Assembly (NCBI GenBank): GCA_025455225.1
Contig: JALOMY010000014.1
Location: 1 to 19,313, forward strand
Reading direction: 5' to 3'
From: Cyclobacteriaceae bacterium
Lineage (GTDB): Bacteria > Bacteroidota > Bacteroidia > Cytophagales > Cyclobacteriaceae
Length of the DNA: 19,313 bases
Position numbers and translations under genes: made by a program. Below the pieces are notes generated by a model. It was not told where the DNA came from. It saw nothing but the letters and a program-made list of their open reading frames with translations, and made no database searches. Positions 7,764-15,782 of this stretch are shown in pieces; within the stretch, counting starts at the first letter, position 1; each line of letters begins with the position of its first letter.

Positions 7764-7813
7764 GCTGGATGCGGAAAGTAACGTAACTCATTAAGAATGA
7801 GTAGCATACCAGC
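7764..7813 (+). ncRNA. Possible structured RNA (compound hairpin) upstream of the gabT-proximal terminator
   Basis: The outer stem is GCTGG-A-TGC (7764-7772) paired with GCA-TA-CCAGC (7804-7813). The inner stem is ACTCATT (7786-7792) paired with AATGAGT (7796-7802), closed by a three-base loop. A 13-nt one-sided internal loop (7773-7785) separates the stems on the 5' side, with only one base on the 3' side. The terminator follows 10 nt later. The arrangement recalls a leader riboswitch/attenuator, or the 3' end of an RNA gene cut by the element. It matches no class I can name. Confidence 0.35.
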
Positions 7814-7823
7814 GGGATCACTG

Positions 7824-7857
7824 AAAAAAAACCTGAGTATTCCACTCAGGTTTTTTT
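7824..7857. terminator. Strong bidirectional intrinsic terminator, 44 bp before the gabT start
   Basis: CCTGAGT (7832-7838) pairs with ACTCAGG (7844-7850) over a 5-nt loop, flanked by eight A's and seven T's. It could stop leftover plus-strand transcription, insulate gabT from the element, or work as an attenuator in the gabT leader. Confidence 0.85.
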
Positions 7858-7901
7858 ATTAATTCCCTTCCCATCTAATTTTATTGGATTAACAACGAAC
7901 C

Positions 7902-9215
7902 ATGAAGAAGTCAGAAAAATTAATTGCCCGCAGAAATGCCATCGTACCCGAAGGTATGGGCATGTTCAGTCCGGTTACTGCCGTTTCAGCCAAAGGTGCA
8001 ATGTTAATTGATGCGGATGGAAAAGAATTCATTGACTTCGCTGGCGGCATCGGTGTACTTAATGCCGGCCATTGCCCCAAACCGGTGGTGGATGCCATTA
8101 TTCAGCAATCCCGAAAGCTTATTCATACTTGTTTTCCGGTCGCGGTTTACGAGCCCTACGTTGCCCTTTGTGAACAACTTGCCCTACTTTTTCCGCATGG
8201 TAAATCCACAAAAGTAATGCTTACCAACTCGGGTGTGGAGGCGGTTGAGAATGCCGTTAAAATTGCACGGCAGGCAACGGGACGGCAAGGTATTATCTGT
8301 TTTACAGGTGCTTTTCATGGAAGAACATTGATGGGCATGACGTTAACATCAAAAACAGGTTATAAAATTGGTTGCGGCCCTTTTGCCCCTGAAGTTTACC
8401 GGCTTCCCTTTCCGGATTACTATAAGCGAAATGATGGATTGAGCCGCGAAGAATTCATCAAGCGAGAGCTTGCTGATTTTGAACATTTTCTCAATCACTC
8501 AGTAGATGCCTCTCAGGTGGCAGCTGTAATTCTTGAACTTGTTCAGGGAGAAGGAGGGTTTAATGTGGCTCCGAAAGAATATGTTCAGAACCTCGCCCGA
8601 ATTTGTAAATCGAAAGGAATCTTATTGATAATCGATGAGGTTCAAACCGGATTTGGCCGAACCGGGAAATGGGCTGCTTATGAGCATTACGATATCGTAC
8701 CCGATATTTCAACGTGGGCGAAATCAATGGGCAGTGGTATGCCTGTTGGCGCGGTAATCGGAAGGGCAGAGGTTATGGATAAAACAACCAAAGGAACGTT
8801 GGGTGGTACTTATCTGGGCAATCCGGTTGCCTGTGCAGCTTCACTGGCAACCATTCAATACATGAAGGATATTGACATTAACAGCAAAGCCGAAAAGGTT
8901 GGTAAGACGGTTATGAATTTTTTCAGGAAACTGAAGCGTGAATGTTCTGCTGTTGGTGACGTGCGGGGACTCGGGGCTATGGTTGCTTTTGAATTGGTAA
9001 AAGATAATGACCCCAATAAACCAGATGCTGATTTATGCAAAGCTTTATTGCAAGCCTGTGCCAATAACGGATTGTTGATCATCAGTGCAGGAATTTCAGG
9101 AAACGTGGTTCGTGTACTTAGCCCACTGGTAATTTCCCGTTCTCAATTGATAAAAGGACTAACCATTCTTCGTACTGAATTAGTAAAGCTCACTACACAC
9201 AAAACACGCAAGTAG
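7902..9215 (+). CDS. gabT: 4-aminobutyrate (GABA) aminotransferase, class III PLP enzyme
   Basis: It transfers the amino group of 4-aminobutyrate to 2-oxoglutarate, giving succinate semialdehyde and glutamate, in the cytoplasm. It has 437 residues, close to E. coli GabT, which it resembles along its length: DFAGGIGVLN (45-54), SGVEAVENAVKIAR (110-123), LELVQGEGGF (211-220), IIDEVQTGFGRTG (243-255), the PLP-binding lysine K274 in WAKSMGSGMP, and GDVRGLGAM. The Ile and Glu that I recall as substrate-contacting in E. coli GabT are conserved (I50, E212). The start is the ATG at 7902. It is monocistronic and convergent with the SGNH hydrolase gene. It is a natural last step for the beta-lysine operon at 11135-18369, whose predicted end product is 4-aminobutyrate. 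No succinate-semialdehyde dehydrogenase gene is in view. Confidence 0.88.
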   Translation: MKKSEKLIARRNAIVPEGMGMFSPVTAVSAKGAMLIDADGKEFIDFAGGIGVLNAGHCPKPVVDAIIQQSRKLIHTCFPVAVYEPYVALCEQLALLFPHGKSTKVMLTNSGVEAVENAVKIARQATGRQGIICFTGAFHGRTLMGMTLTSKTGYKIGCGPFAPEVYRLPFPDYYKRNDGLSREEFIKRELADFEHFLNHSVDASQVAAVILELVQGEGGFNVAPKEYVQNLARICKSKGILLIIDEVQTGFGRTGKWAAYEHYDIVPDISTWAKSMGSGMPVGAVIGRAEVMDKTTKGTLGGTYLGNPVACAASLATIQYMKDIDINSKAEKVGKTVMNFFRKLKRECSAVGDVRGLGAMVAFELVKDNDPNKPDADLCKALLQACANNGLLIISAGISGNVVRVLSPLVISRSQLIKGLTILRTELVKLTTHKTRK

Positions 9216-9227
9216 AAATCTGTGCTA

Positions 9228-9893
9228 TTAAAAGTCGACTGCGATTAATGATGCCCAGAGTTCATACATTTTGCCGGAAGGGTGAAGTTTATCTTCGGCC
9301 ACATACTCCGGATGCGACAATCCTTTTCTGGTAAATTCCGTGATGTTATAGTAACGGATTCCCTCTTGCCTGCATACTGCCCAGTTAATGGCATTGAATT
9401 CGTTAATGGCTTGTGAGATTTGCTCCTGTTTGGGTTGTCCAAAGGGAGTGTAGCCATAATCCGGAATGGATACTACAAACACCCGTTCTTTCCTTCCTCC
9501 CGCCAGTTCGATAGCTTTTTGTAAAAGTTTTTCAAATTCCGGTTTATAGCTTTCTGCCGATAATCCCTGGTACTGGTTGTTAACACCGATCAGCAAAGAA
9601 ACCAGGCTGTAGTCATTCTTTAAATTCGCTTCTTCGATAGCCTGACTCAGATTATCGGTGCGCCAACCTGTCTTGGCAATAATTTTTGGGGCTTCAATAC
9701 GGTATCCTTTCAGCTTAAGTAAAGTAGCCAGCTGATTGGGCCATCGCTCTTTTTCAGTTACACTTTCACCAATCGTATATGAGTCGCCTAATGCCAGGTA
9801 TTTGATGTTTTCATTTTTACTGATTACAGGCTGAGCCTTAATGCCGGATACGTTGAACATAATTATAGCCAGTAGTATAAGTGTTTCACGCAT
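9228..9893 (-). CDS. Exported SGNH/GDSL-family hydrolase
   Basis: An esterase-type hydrolase of the SGNH fold. An N-terminal hydrophobic stretch ending near IKAQP (about residues 1-22) looks like a signal peptide. Block I is LALGDSYT with nucleophile S38; block II is TGWRTDNL with G76; block III is GVNNQYQG around N105/N106 (a variant of GxND); block V is DKLHP with D201 and H204. With 221 residues it is complete. The substrate cannot be told; acyl or acetyl esters are typical. It is divergent from the P1 peptidase gene across 77 bp, and convergent with gabT 12 bp away with no clear terminator between them. Confidence 0.85.
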   Translation of the reverse strand: MRETLILLAIIMFNVSGIKAQPVISKNENIKYLALGDSYTIGESVTEKERWPNQLATLLKLKGYRIEAPKIIAKTGWRTDNLSQAIEEANLKNDYSLVSLLIGVNNQYQGLSAESYKPEFEKLLQKAIELAGGRKERVFVVSIPDYGYTPFGQPKQEQISQAINEFNAINWAVCRQEGIRYYNITEFTRKGLSHPEYVAEDKLHPSGKMYELWASLIAVDF

Positions 9894-9970
9894 GTCGAGT
9901 ATCGGAAGTTGAAAAAAATAAATTCGTTTACTGATATGAGACCCTTAAATTAGGTCATTATTCAGTCGCT

Positions 9971-11128
9971 ATGAAATCAATTAGTATACTTTTTATCGGC
10001 CTTGTTTCTCTCACTCTCTCTTTTGCACAGCAATCCAAACCACGAGCTCGTGACCTGGGAATACCCTTTGAAGGAACACCGGGTAAATTCAACGCAATAA
10101 CAGATGTTGCCGGGGTGGAGGTTGGATACAAAACTCTTATTGAAGGAAGCGGTAAGCTGGTTGTTGGAAAAGGTCCGGTTCGTACGGGTGTAACGGCTAT
10201 ATTCCCAAAAGGTAAGGGATCTCTTGATCGGGTATTTGCTGCCTGGCATACTTTAAATGGCAACGGTGAAATGACCGGTACTACCTGGGTTGATGAATCC
10301 GGATGCCTGGGTTCTCCCGTTCTTATTACCAATACACATAGTGTGGGAATAGTTCGTGATGCTGTGATTGAGTGGTATATGACTAAAGTAAAGGGAAGTG
10401 AGTATTCCGGTGATATCAGTTTGCCCGTAGTAGCTGAAACATGGGATGGCTTCCTGAATGACATCAATGGATTTCATGTAAAGAAGGAACATGTATTTGA
10501 AGCCATGAATAATGCCTCTTCCGGATTTTTACAAGAAGGTAACGTGGGTGGAGGCACGGGCATGATTGTGCATAATTTCAAAGGAGGCACCGGTACCTCA
10601 TCACGAAAGCTTAGTGAAAAGGAAGGGGGTTATACCGTAGGCGTTTTAGTTCAGGCGAATTATGGTTCTCGCGAATTGTTAACCATAGCCGGTGTTCCGG
10701 TGGGAAAGGAAATAACGGATTTGATGCCTGTAGAGAAGAAGGACACTGACCAGGGTTCCATTATTGTTGTAGTAGCCACAGACGCACCTTTGCTTCCGCA
10801 TCAATTGGAACGGATTGTAAAGCGAGTGTCACTTGGAATTGGCGTAATGGGTGGTCGCGGAGGAAATTCTTCTGGCGATATATTCATCGCATTCTCAACA
10901 GCCAATCCGGAAATCAATAAAGATACCGAGTTGGCAAACCTTACAATGCTACCCAATGAACAGATCAACCCACTCTTTGTTGCCACTGCTTCAGCAACCG
11001 AAGAAGCAATCGTTAATGCCATGATTGCAGCCGAAACAATGGAAGGCGTAGACGGCCATAAAGTTTATGCTATCCCCCATGATCGTTTGATTAGCGTTCT
11101 CAAAAAGTATGGCAGATTCAGGAAATGA
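9971..11128 (+). CDS. P1 family (S58, DmpA/BapA-like) aminopeptidase, exported
   Basis: An N-terminal-nucleophile peptidase that matures by self-cleavage; characterised relatives are the D-/L-aminopeptidase DmpA and the beta-peptidyl aminopeptidases BapA. It has 385 residues with a signal peptide (residues 1-19, cut near SFA-QQ). Family blocks seen: GKFNAITDVAGVEVG (38-52), GPVRTGVTAIFP (68-79), WHTLNGNGEMTGTTWVDESG (92-111), GNVGGGTGM (190-198), VLVQANYGSREL (225-236), and VMGGRGGNSSGDI. The expected self-cleavage site is G232/S233, which would make S233 the nucleophile. Downstream it is convergent with the CehA-like gene, 6 bp away. Relatives accept N-terminal beta-amino acids, which is notable beside a beta-lysine operon, but the true substrate here is unknown. 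Confidence 0.9.
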   Translation: MKSISILFIGLVSLTLSFAQQSKPRARDLGIPFEGTPGKFNAITDVAGVEVGYKTLIEGSGKLVVGKGPVRTGVTAIFPKGKGSLDRVFAAWHTLNGNGEMTGTTWVDESGCLGSPVLITNTHSVGIVRDAVIEWYMTKVKGSEYSGDISLPVVAETWDGFLNDINGFHVKKEHVFEAMNNASSGFLQEGNVGGGTGMIVHNFKGGTGTSSRKLSEKEGGYTVGVLVQANYGSRELLTIAGVPVGKEITDLMPVEKKDTDQGSIIVVVATDAPLLPHQLERIVKRVSLGIGVMGGRGGNSSGDIFIAFSTANPEINKDTELANLTMLPNEQINPLFVATASATEEAIVNAMIAAETMEGVDGHKVYAIPHDRLISVLKKYGRFRK

Positions 11129-11134
11129 TTTGTA

Positions 11135-13672
11135 TTACCTGGCAATAACCAGTTTTTGATAATATTCCTTCGCATTCAGGACATCCCGGGTAACCCATTC
11201 TTTTTCATCTTCATTTCGAAATGGAAGATCATTTAATTTCTGCTCAATTCGTTCTACCCATTTAAGAAAATAGGCCCCGGCAGTTTTTTGTTTTGAATTT
11301 GATTGTGTCCCTGTAACATAAATTGGATTCGTGCTGGCGTAGGGATAAAGATCAAAACAATCCGGGTGGGCTTCATCGCTCCAGGCCCGTAAAAGAATCC
11401 AGCCGGATTCTTTTAATTTAAGTTTACCGATTACATCCAGTTCCTGGCGTGTCCCGTTGAGCATATGCCGGGCAACAACGTCACCATTATATATGATTTC
11501 AAAATATTTTACCGGAACATTACTTCTGAGAAAAGCCGAATAAGAAACATTTTTACCAGTACGTTCGATGTTCATCTGATCGCCCGGTGAAGCATTGTTA
11601 ATTGCTAAACCGATAATCGGTCCATTGGTAACAAAACTTTTACCTTCTTTCAATTTCAATTGAAATGTTTCATGATTCAATGCTCCTTCTGCTTTAACAT
11701 AAGTTCGGTTTAGACCTAAGGGTCCGCGCAGGCTGGAGTAGTTTGCCATGGCGTCTGTTCCTGCAGCAGCCGGCAAACGAAAGCCGGCATTTAATAAGTG
11801 GTACCAAACTGCTTCAGAAGCTTTGTGATCGGAGAAGCCCACAAGTTCATAGTAATCAATTTTACCGAGTGCAGCATCCACAGGCAATTCATTCACCAGG
11901 TTGGGTGATTGATCCGGAAAGATTTCAGATTGTTCAAACGGGTGGACATAGCCAACCAATCCCTGTTGATCATGCGCGCGGTCGGCAACAAATGCATTGT
12001 GAGGAAACACACTGGCGGCTGCTGTTTGCGGATAGCCAGCATAATCGGGTAGAATAAAGTGGTCTTTTAGATTCAGTAAACCTAAATGACCCCAGATGCT
12101 GGTATGAAATTCCTGACCATGAAGGATTTGGGTTTCTTCATCCGAAACAGGATCGGGCATTGATGAAAAGTAATCTATATCGGGTATGCGCTGTTCCTTA
12201 TTTACAATAAGATTATAGACCAGGTTGAGATCTTCCGCTTTCGCTTGTAGGGCAAGCTTTTCGGGTGTATTTCTGTAATTGCCGGTGTAATTCATATGAA
12301 CATGAACATCACCACTCCACCAATTTCCAGTCTGATTCGGCAAAGAAAGTTTTTTAAGGGTAATAATAACCGGATTGGCTAATGGCTGAGTGGCATCTAC
12401 TTCATGTTGTACAGATTCATATAAAGGTCCGTGCGATACCTTGATTTGTAGTTTGTCCAAAGGAACTTCAAGCGCAACGCTTCCATTCGAATGAAAATAA
12501 TGCGATTCAAATCGATGGGTTTTTGGATACCGGGAATCATCCGCGTGGATCCAGGCGTTTGAAGGTGCATAAAATTTTTCACGCTGGTCATTGATAGAAA
12601 TACGAGAAGGGATTTCTTTTCCGTTTTCATCGCGAACGCTTATTGTCAGGGATGTTCTGCTTTGGAGGTATTCTTTTGTTTTGGCAACGATTTGACGCTG
12701 AAACCCGTCATAAACATTAACAATCCAAAGAGATGTATTCCCCAATCGGTTGGAGATGAAGGCAATGTTTTTTCCATTGGGCGACCACCTGGGCATGGTG
12801 TTATCATATTCTCCATAGGTAAGCGGCATTGCATAACCGACTTCTGTTGGTAGCATCCACAGCTGATGCCAGTTACGGCCATGATAGCTGCTGTACACCA
12901 ATCGGGTTCCATCCGGAGAAATATCCGGCTTCATACGCCATGATGTTTCTTCCTGGTGAAGGGTTTGGATGGTTTTAGATTCGATATCGATCGCAACAAG
13001 GTTGCCTGTGCCATGTGCAACTTCCCGGTTCGAGACATAATAGATCTTTTTTCCATCGCGTGACCAAACAGGGTTAATGGCATGATCCCATGCACTGTAA
13101 TAGTACCGTTTGGTTTCGCTTTTACGATCGGGAGTCAGGCAAGTAATATTCTTCAACTGATAGTTATCAATAGATGCCGTATAGAGAAGGAAATGGTTTG
13201 TATTCTGAGTTGAAACAAAAGCGATTTGTTTTCCATCGGGTGACCAGCGTGGTTCAAGATTTACAGCCAGGTTGTTGGTAAGTGGCCGGGTTTCCTTCGT
13301 TGATCGATTCAATATCATCAGTTCCATCGATTCACCCGTATACCTTACAAATACTATAGAGGTTCCATCGGGTGAAACATCCGGTTGATAATCGTATCCG
13401 GGGCCATCGGTAAGTTGAACGGCATGTTCGCTATCAATGGATTGCTGCCAGAGACTTCCGCCCATGGAGTAGATCAGCGTCTTTCCATCGTTTACCCAGG
13501 CTGCTGATGAAAGACCACTGGTGAGTTGCGGTACGTATAACTCCCTGAAATAATAATTATGAGGAAGATCAACCTGGTTAAGCACAGGTATGCGCTGTGC
13601 AATCGAACGGGTTGAGCAAACAACGAGGAGGATAAATAAGAATCGGGCAGTTAATATGGATAACGATTTCAT
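11135..13672 (-). CDS. Exported TolB-type beta-propeller fused to a PHP/CehA-McbA-like metallohydrolase
   Basis: An 845-residue secreted protein. A signal peptide (1-25, ending SIA-QR) is followed by a PD40/WD40-like propeller (about 50-330) with five or more blades, visible as repeated SPDGTSIVFV, WSPDGKQIAFVS, WSRDGKKIYYVS, SPDGTRLVYSS and WSPNGKNIAFIS. After a linker region (about 340-445) comes a PHP-type metal-binding domain starting WWSGDVHVH: D455, H457 and H459 of the DxHxH motif, then HGQEFH (518-523), H529, GYVHPFE with H577, and a late GTDAM. Relatives (CehA, McbA) hydrolyse carbamates or amides. The gene starts 6 bp after the acetyltransferase stop, so it is the last gene of the beta-lysine operon. 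Cleavage of an extracytoplasmic amide, freeing a substrate for that operon, is inference. Confidence 0.85.
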   Translation of the reverse strand: MKSLSILTARFLFILLVVCSTRSIAQRIPVLNQVDLPHNYYFRELYVPQLTSGLSSAAWVNDGKTLIYSMGGSLWQQSIDSEHAVQLTDGPGYDYQPDVSPDGTSIVFVRYTGESMELMILNRSTKETRPLTNNLAVNLEPRWSPDGKQIAFVSTQNTNHFLLYTASIDNYQLKNITCLTPDRKSETKRYYYSAWDHAINPVWSRDGKKIYYVSNREVAHGTGNLVAIDIESKTIQTLHQEETSWRMKPDISPDGTRLVYSSYHGRNWHQLWMLPTEVGYAMPLTYGEYDNTMPRWSPNGKNIAFISNRLGNTSLWIVNVYDGFQRQIVAKTKEYLQSRTSLTISVRDENGKEIPSRISINDQREKFYAPSNAWIHADDSRYPKTHRFESHYFHSNGSVALEVPLDKLQIKVSHGPLYESVQHEVDATQPLANPVIITLKKLSLPNQTGNWWSGDVHVHMNYTGNYRNTPEKLALQAKAEDLNLVYNLIVNKEQRIPDIDYFSSMPDPVSDEETQILHGQEFHTSIWGHLGLLNLKDHFILPDYAGYPQTAAASVFPHNAFVADRAHDQQGLVGYVHPFEQSEIFPDQSPNLVNELPVDAALGKIDYYELVGFSDHKASEAVWYHLLNAGFRLPAAAGTDAMANYSSLRGPLGLNRTYVKAEGALNHETFQLKLKEGKSFVTNGPIIGLAINNASPGDQMNIERTGKNVSYSAFLRSNVPVKYFEIIYNGDVVARHMLNGTRQELDVIGKLKLKESGWILLRAWSDEAHPDCFDLYPYASTNPIYVTGTQSNSKQKTAGAYFLKWVERIEQKLNDLPFRNEDEKEWVTRDVLNAKEYYQKLVIAR

Positions 13673-13678
13673 CTTAAT

Positions 13679-14509
13679 TCATTTCGTAAACTTATACCAC
13701 ACATTCATATCCTCAAGTCCGGAGTATATCATACAATTATTGGTGAGGCGTCCTCCGTACGTATAACCCAATTGATAAAAAGCCTTGTTCATGGCTACCG
13801 ATTCAGAACGGGCAATCGTGTATAAGCAGGTGATGTCTTGATTCTCAAGGATTTCTTCCAATCGTTTTAGCAATTTTTTTATGTGGCCTTTTCCTTGAAC
13901 ATGTTCCAGGGTGGCGCAATCGGTTAATTCAGCATTATTGTACGTTCTGTTAATTTCTGCAGAGGCTGCACTAACCAATAATTCATTTTCTTCCATATAA
14001 ACATAGATTGTGCCCTTCTCCATAGTGTCAGCAATATGATCAGGGTCGCTGATCGGAGTAGGATAGATCTTCAATGTTTTGGAGTACAGCGAAGCCAGCC
14101 TTGGTATGTCTTTAACTCCAGCCAATTTTACTTCTTTTGTTTCAATAATGGATGATGATTGATCGGAGGAAAGAATCTGATCAATGATCATTTTCTCGAA
14201 CGTGGCCTTGTTATTAAACGGCCGGTCAGGTGTATGAAATTGTACCATAAAGGCCATATCTTCTCCAAGGAAGTATCCCGGAATATCGGCCTCATGAATG
14301 AAATTATGAGCGATAAAATGAACCAGGTCTTTGGCCCGGGCTTTAACAATTGTTTTTTCAGTCCAGTCGCTTCGGTGTTGCCGGATAATTTGAATCACGT
14401 TTTCCAAATCACCGGAATAGTCGTCTATACGAATCCGTTTATTGAAACGATCTTCAACGAGTTGTACAGAGGCAGTATCGGTACGAATTTCTTTAATCAC
14501 GTAAATCAA
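13679..14509 (-). CDS. ablB: Putative beta-lysine N-acetyltransferase (AblB/YodP family)
   Basis: A GNAT-fold enzyme expected to acetylate the terminal amino group of beta-lysine with acetyl-CoA, giving N6-acetyl-beta-lysine (6-acetamido-3-aminohexanoate). It has 276 residues: an N-terminal half typical of AblB (YFLGEDMAFMVQFHTPDRP, 79-97) and a GNAT domain (about 125-270) with the acyl-CoA loop QGKGHI (205-210), preceded by AELTDCATLEH and followed by ARSESVAMNKAFYQLGY. In methanogens the product is an osmolyte. Here the gene sits in a yodTSRQP-like catabolic operon, so it more likely acts as a protecting-group step. The likely start is TTG at 14509, overlapping the deacylase stop as TTGA; no in-frame ATG exists upstream before a stop codon. 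GTG at 14500 is the alternative. Confidence 0.85.
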   Translation of the reverse strand: MIYVIKEIRTDTASVQLVEDRFNKRIRIDDYSGDLENVIQIIRQHRSDWTEKTIVKARAKDLVHFIAHNFIHEADIPGYFLGEDMAFMVQFHTPDRPFNNKATFEKMIIDQILSSDQSSSIIETKEVKLAGVKDIPRLASLYSKTLKIYPTPISDPDHIADTMEKGTIYVYMEENELLVSAASAEINRTYNNAELTDCATLEHVQGKGHIKKLLKRLEEILENQDITCLYTIARSESVAMNKAFYQLGYTYGGRLTNNCMIYSGLEDMNVWYKFTK

Positions 14510-15777
14510 TTCGATGAAACTTCACACCAATCCAGTATGGTGCGGGCAAAGAGTTTAGATGCAAGAATCATGGTACTCAGGTCGATGAATTCATTGGGAT
14601 AGTGGGCCACCCTCGTTTCACCCGGTCCGATAACAAGGGCGGGGATGCCCCCGACTTTTCCCAAAAGACCTGCATCGGTTCCCCAGGGAGATGCTTCAAT
14701 GGTAATGGGTTTATTTACTAATTCCTGGTAATGAGAACTTACCAGTTTTGCAAAGGGATGATCTTGTTCCAGTCCATTAGGCACCCATTGACCACCAAAA
14801 AATTCAAAAGAGGCCGGATGATCTTTTAACCATGTATCTTGTGAAGAAACCTGTGCCAGGCATTGTCTTAATTCATTCTTCACTTCGTTCATGCTTTCTT
14901 CCGGACCAACGCCTATCCGGCCTTCCAGGGTTACGAGATCAGGAACGGAAGAAGGCCAGTTACCGCCATGAATTTTACCAATGTTGATGGGCAGTGGGAT
15001 GGGAATGGACTTGTACAGCGGATCGGAAATAATTTCATTTCTTCGTTTCTCCAGGTCAAGAATAGCTTGATGAACTTTTACCGCCTTTTCCAGAGCCGAT
15101 ATACCTTCATATCGTGTTCCTCCGTGTGCAGACCGGCCCTCAACGGTTACCCGGAACCACATGGAACCTTGTTGTTTGATGAATAATTTCATATTCGTTG
15201 GTTCCGGAACCAGCGCGGCATCAGCCGTATAGCCGCGGATCAGGGTTGCCAGCGTGCCTACTCCACCGGATTCTTCTTCAATTACAGATTGAAAAATAAC
15301 ATCGCCTTTAAGTTTTATTCCGCAATTGATCAAGGCTTCCATGGCAAGAAGCATGGATACGTTACCGCCTTTCATATCGGTGGTGCCTCTTCCGAACATT
15401 TTACCATTCTCAACGTGACCGGAAAATGGATCGTGTGTCCAGCTTAACCGATCACCTTCCGGAACCACATCAATGTGCCCGTTAAGTATGATGGATTTTC
15501 CACCTCCTTGTCCTTTCCACACACCTACAACATTCGGGCTCCCTTTATAACTGGTCCGGGAAGGAACGAAGTATAGATGTTTTTTTAATTCTTCGATATC
15601 CGGATCCCACACATCGGTTTTCAGATTCAATTTTTCCAGCTTATTGATCACCACTTCCTGTACCCCTTTTTCATTTCCCTGGATGCTGGGTTGCTGAACC
15701 ATTTGCCTTAGCAAGTGAACGGCATCATCCTGGTGCCGGTCGATGTAATCTTCAATTTTAGTGATCAGTTCATTCAT
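14506..15777 (-). CDS. yodQ: M20 family amidohydrolase/deacylase, YodQ-like
   Basis: A zinc-dependent deacylase related to ArgE/DapE. It has 423 residues from the ATG at 15777; a TTG nine bases upstream overlaps the previous stop as TTGA and could also serve. Metal and catalytic residues are visible: H101 and D103 in NGHIDVVPEGD, D134 in GRGTTDMKGG, and E167-E169 in SVIEEESGG. The lid/dimerisation domain follows (SAHGGTRYEG), and ASPWGTDAGLLGKVGG comes near the end. In this operon the likely substrate is an N-acetylated intermediate: 4-acetamidobutyrate giving 4-aminobutyrate plus acetate is the best fit. It is coupled on both sides, to the CoA-transferase subunit B gene upstream and the acetyltransferase gene downstream. 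The family call is secure; the substrate is inferred from neighbours. Confidence 0.88.
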   Translation of the reverse strand: MNELITKIEDYIDRHQDDAVHLLRQMVQQPSIQGNEKGVQEVVINKLEKLNLKTDVWDPDIEELKKHLYFVPSRTSYKGSPNVVGVWKGQGGGKSIILNGHIDVVPEGDRLSWTHDPFSGHVENGKMFGRGTTDMKGGNVSMLLAMEALINCGIKLKGDVIFQSVIEEESGGVGTLATLIRGYTADAALVPEPTNMKLFIKQQGSMWFRVTVEGRSAHGGTRYEGISALEKAVKVHQAILDLEKRRNEIISDPLYKSIPIPLPINIGKIHGGNWPSSVPDLVTLEGRIGVGPEESMNEVKNELRQCLAQVSSQDTWLKDHPASFEFFGGQWVPNGLEQDHPFAKLVSSHYQELVNKPITIEASPWGTDAGLLGKVGGIPALVIGPGETRVAHYPNEFIDLSTMILASKLFARTILDWCEVSSN

Positions 15778-15782
15778 CGTGT

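Larger units (their letters stand above)
7561..7901. other. 341-bp gene-free region: int leader, probable element/chromosome junction, structured segment, terminator
   Basis: No believable coding frame and no tRNA are visible here. It holds the int palindrome, the second tandem 11-mer, a stretch at about 7665-7760 in which I see nothing definite, a compound hairpin (7764-7813), a strong intrinsic terminator (7824-7857) and the 44-bp leader of gabT. Because the sequence changes from element genes to chromosomal genes here, the attachment site is expected in this region. I cannot place it, since the other end of the element lies outside the window. Confidence 0.6.

Noticed and set aside
7764..7823. 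Resemblance of the CCAGCGGGATCACTG stretch to TPP or S-box (SAM) riboswitch 3' ends
   Set aside because: Only a short 3' piece looks alike; the conserved 5' blocks of both classes are missing, so naming a class would be unsupported.
7647..7823. tRNA or tmRNA end as attachment site
   Set aside because: No T-arm GTTCRA-type sequence, no acceptor stem and no CCA end on either strand.
9894..9970. Divergent promoters between the SGNH hydrolase and P1 peptidase genes
   Set aside because: Only partial matches to TAnnTTTG without a -33 element at proper spacing, too weak to list as sites although promoters must lie here.
9958..10467. 169-codon open frame opposite the P1 peptidase gene
   Set aside because: It lies wholly antisense to a well-conserved gene, is low in recognisable motifs and reads as random sequence rich in Ser/Pro/Thr.
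14159..14602. 147-codon open frame opposite the ablB and yodQ junction
   Set aside because: It is antisense to two conserved, coupled genes; no motif supports it.
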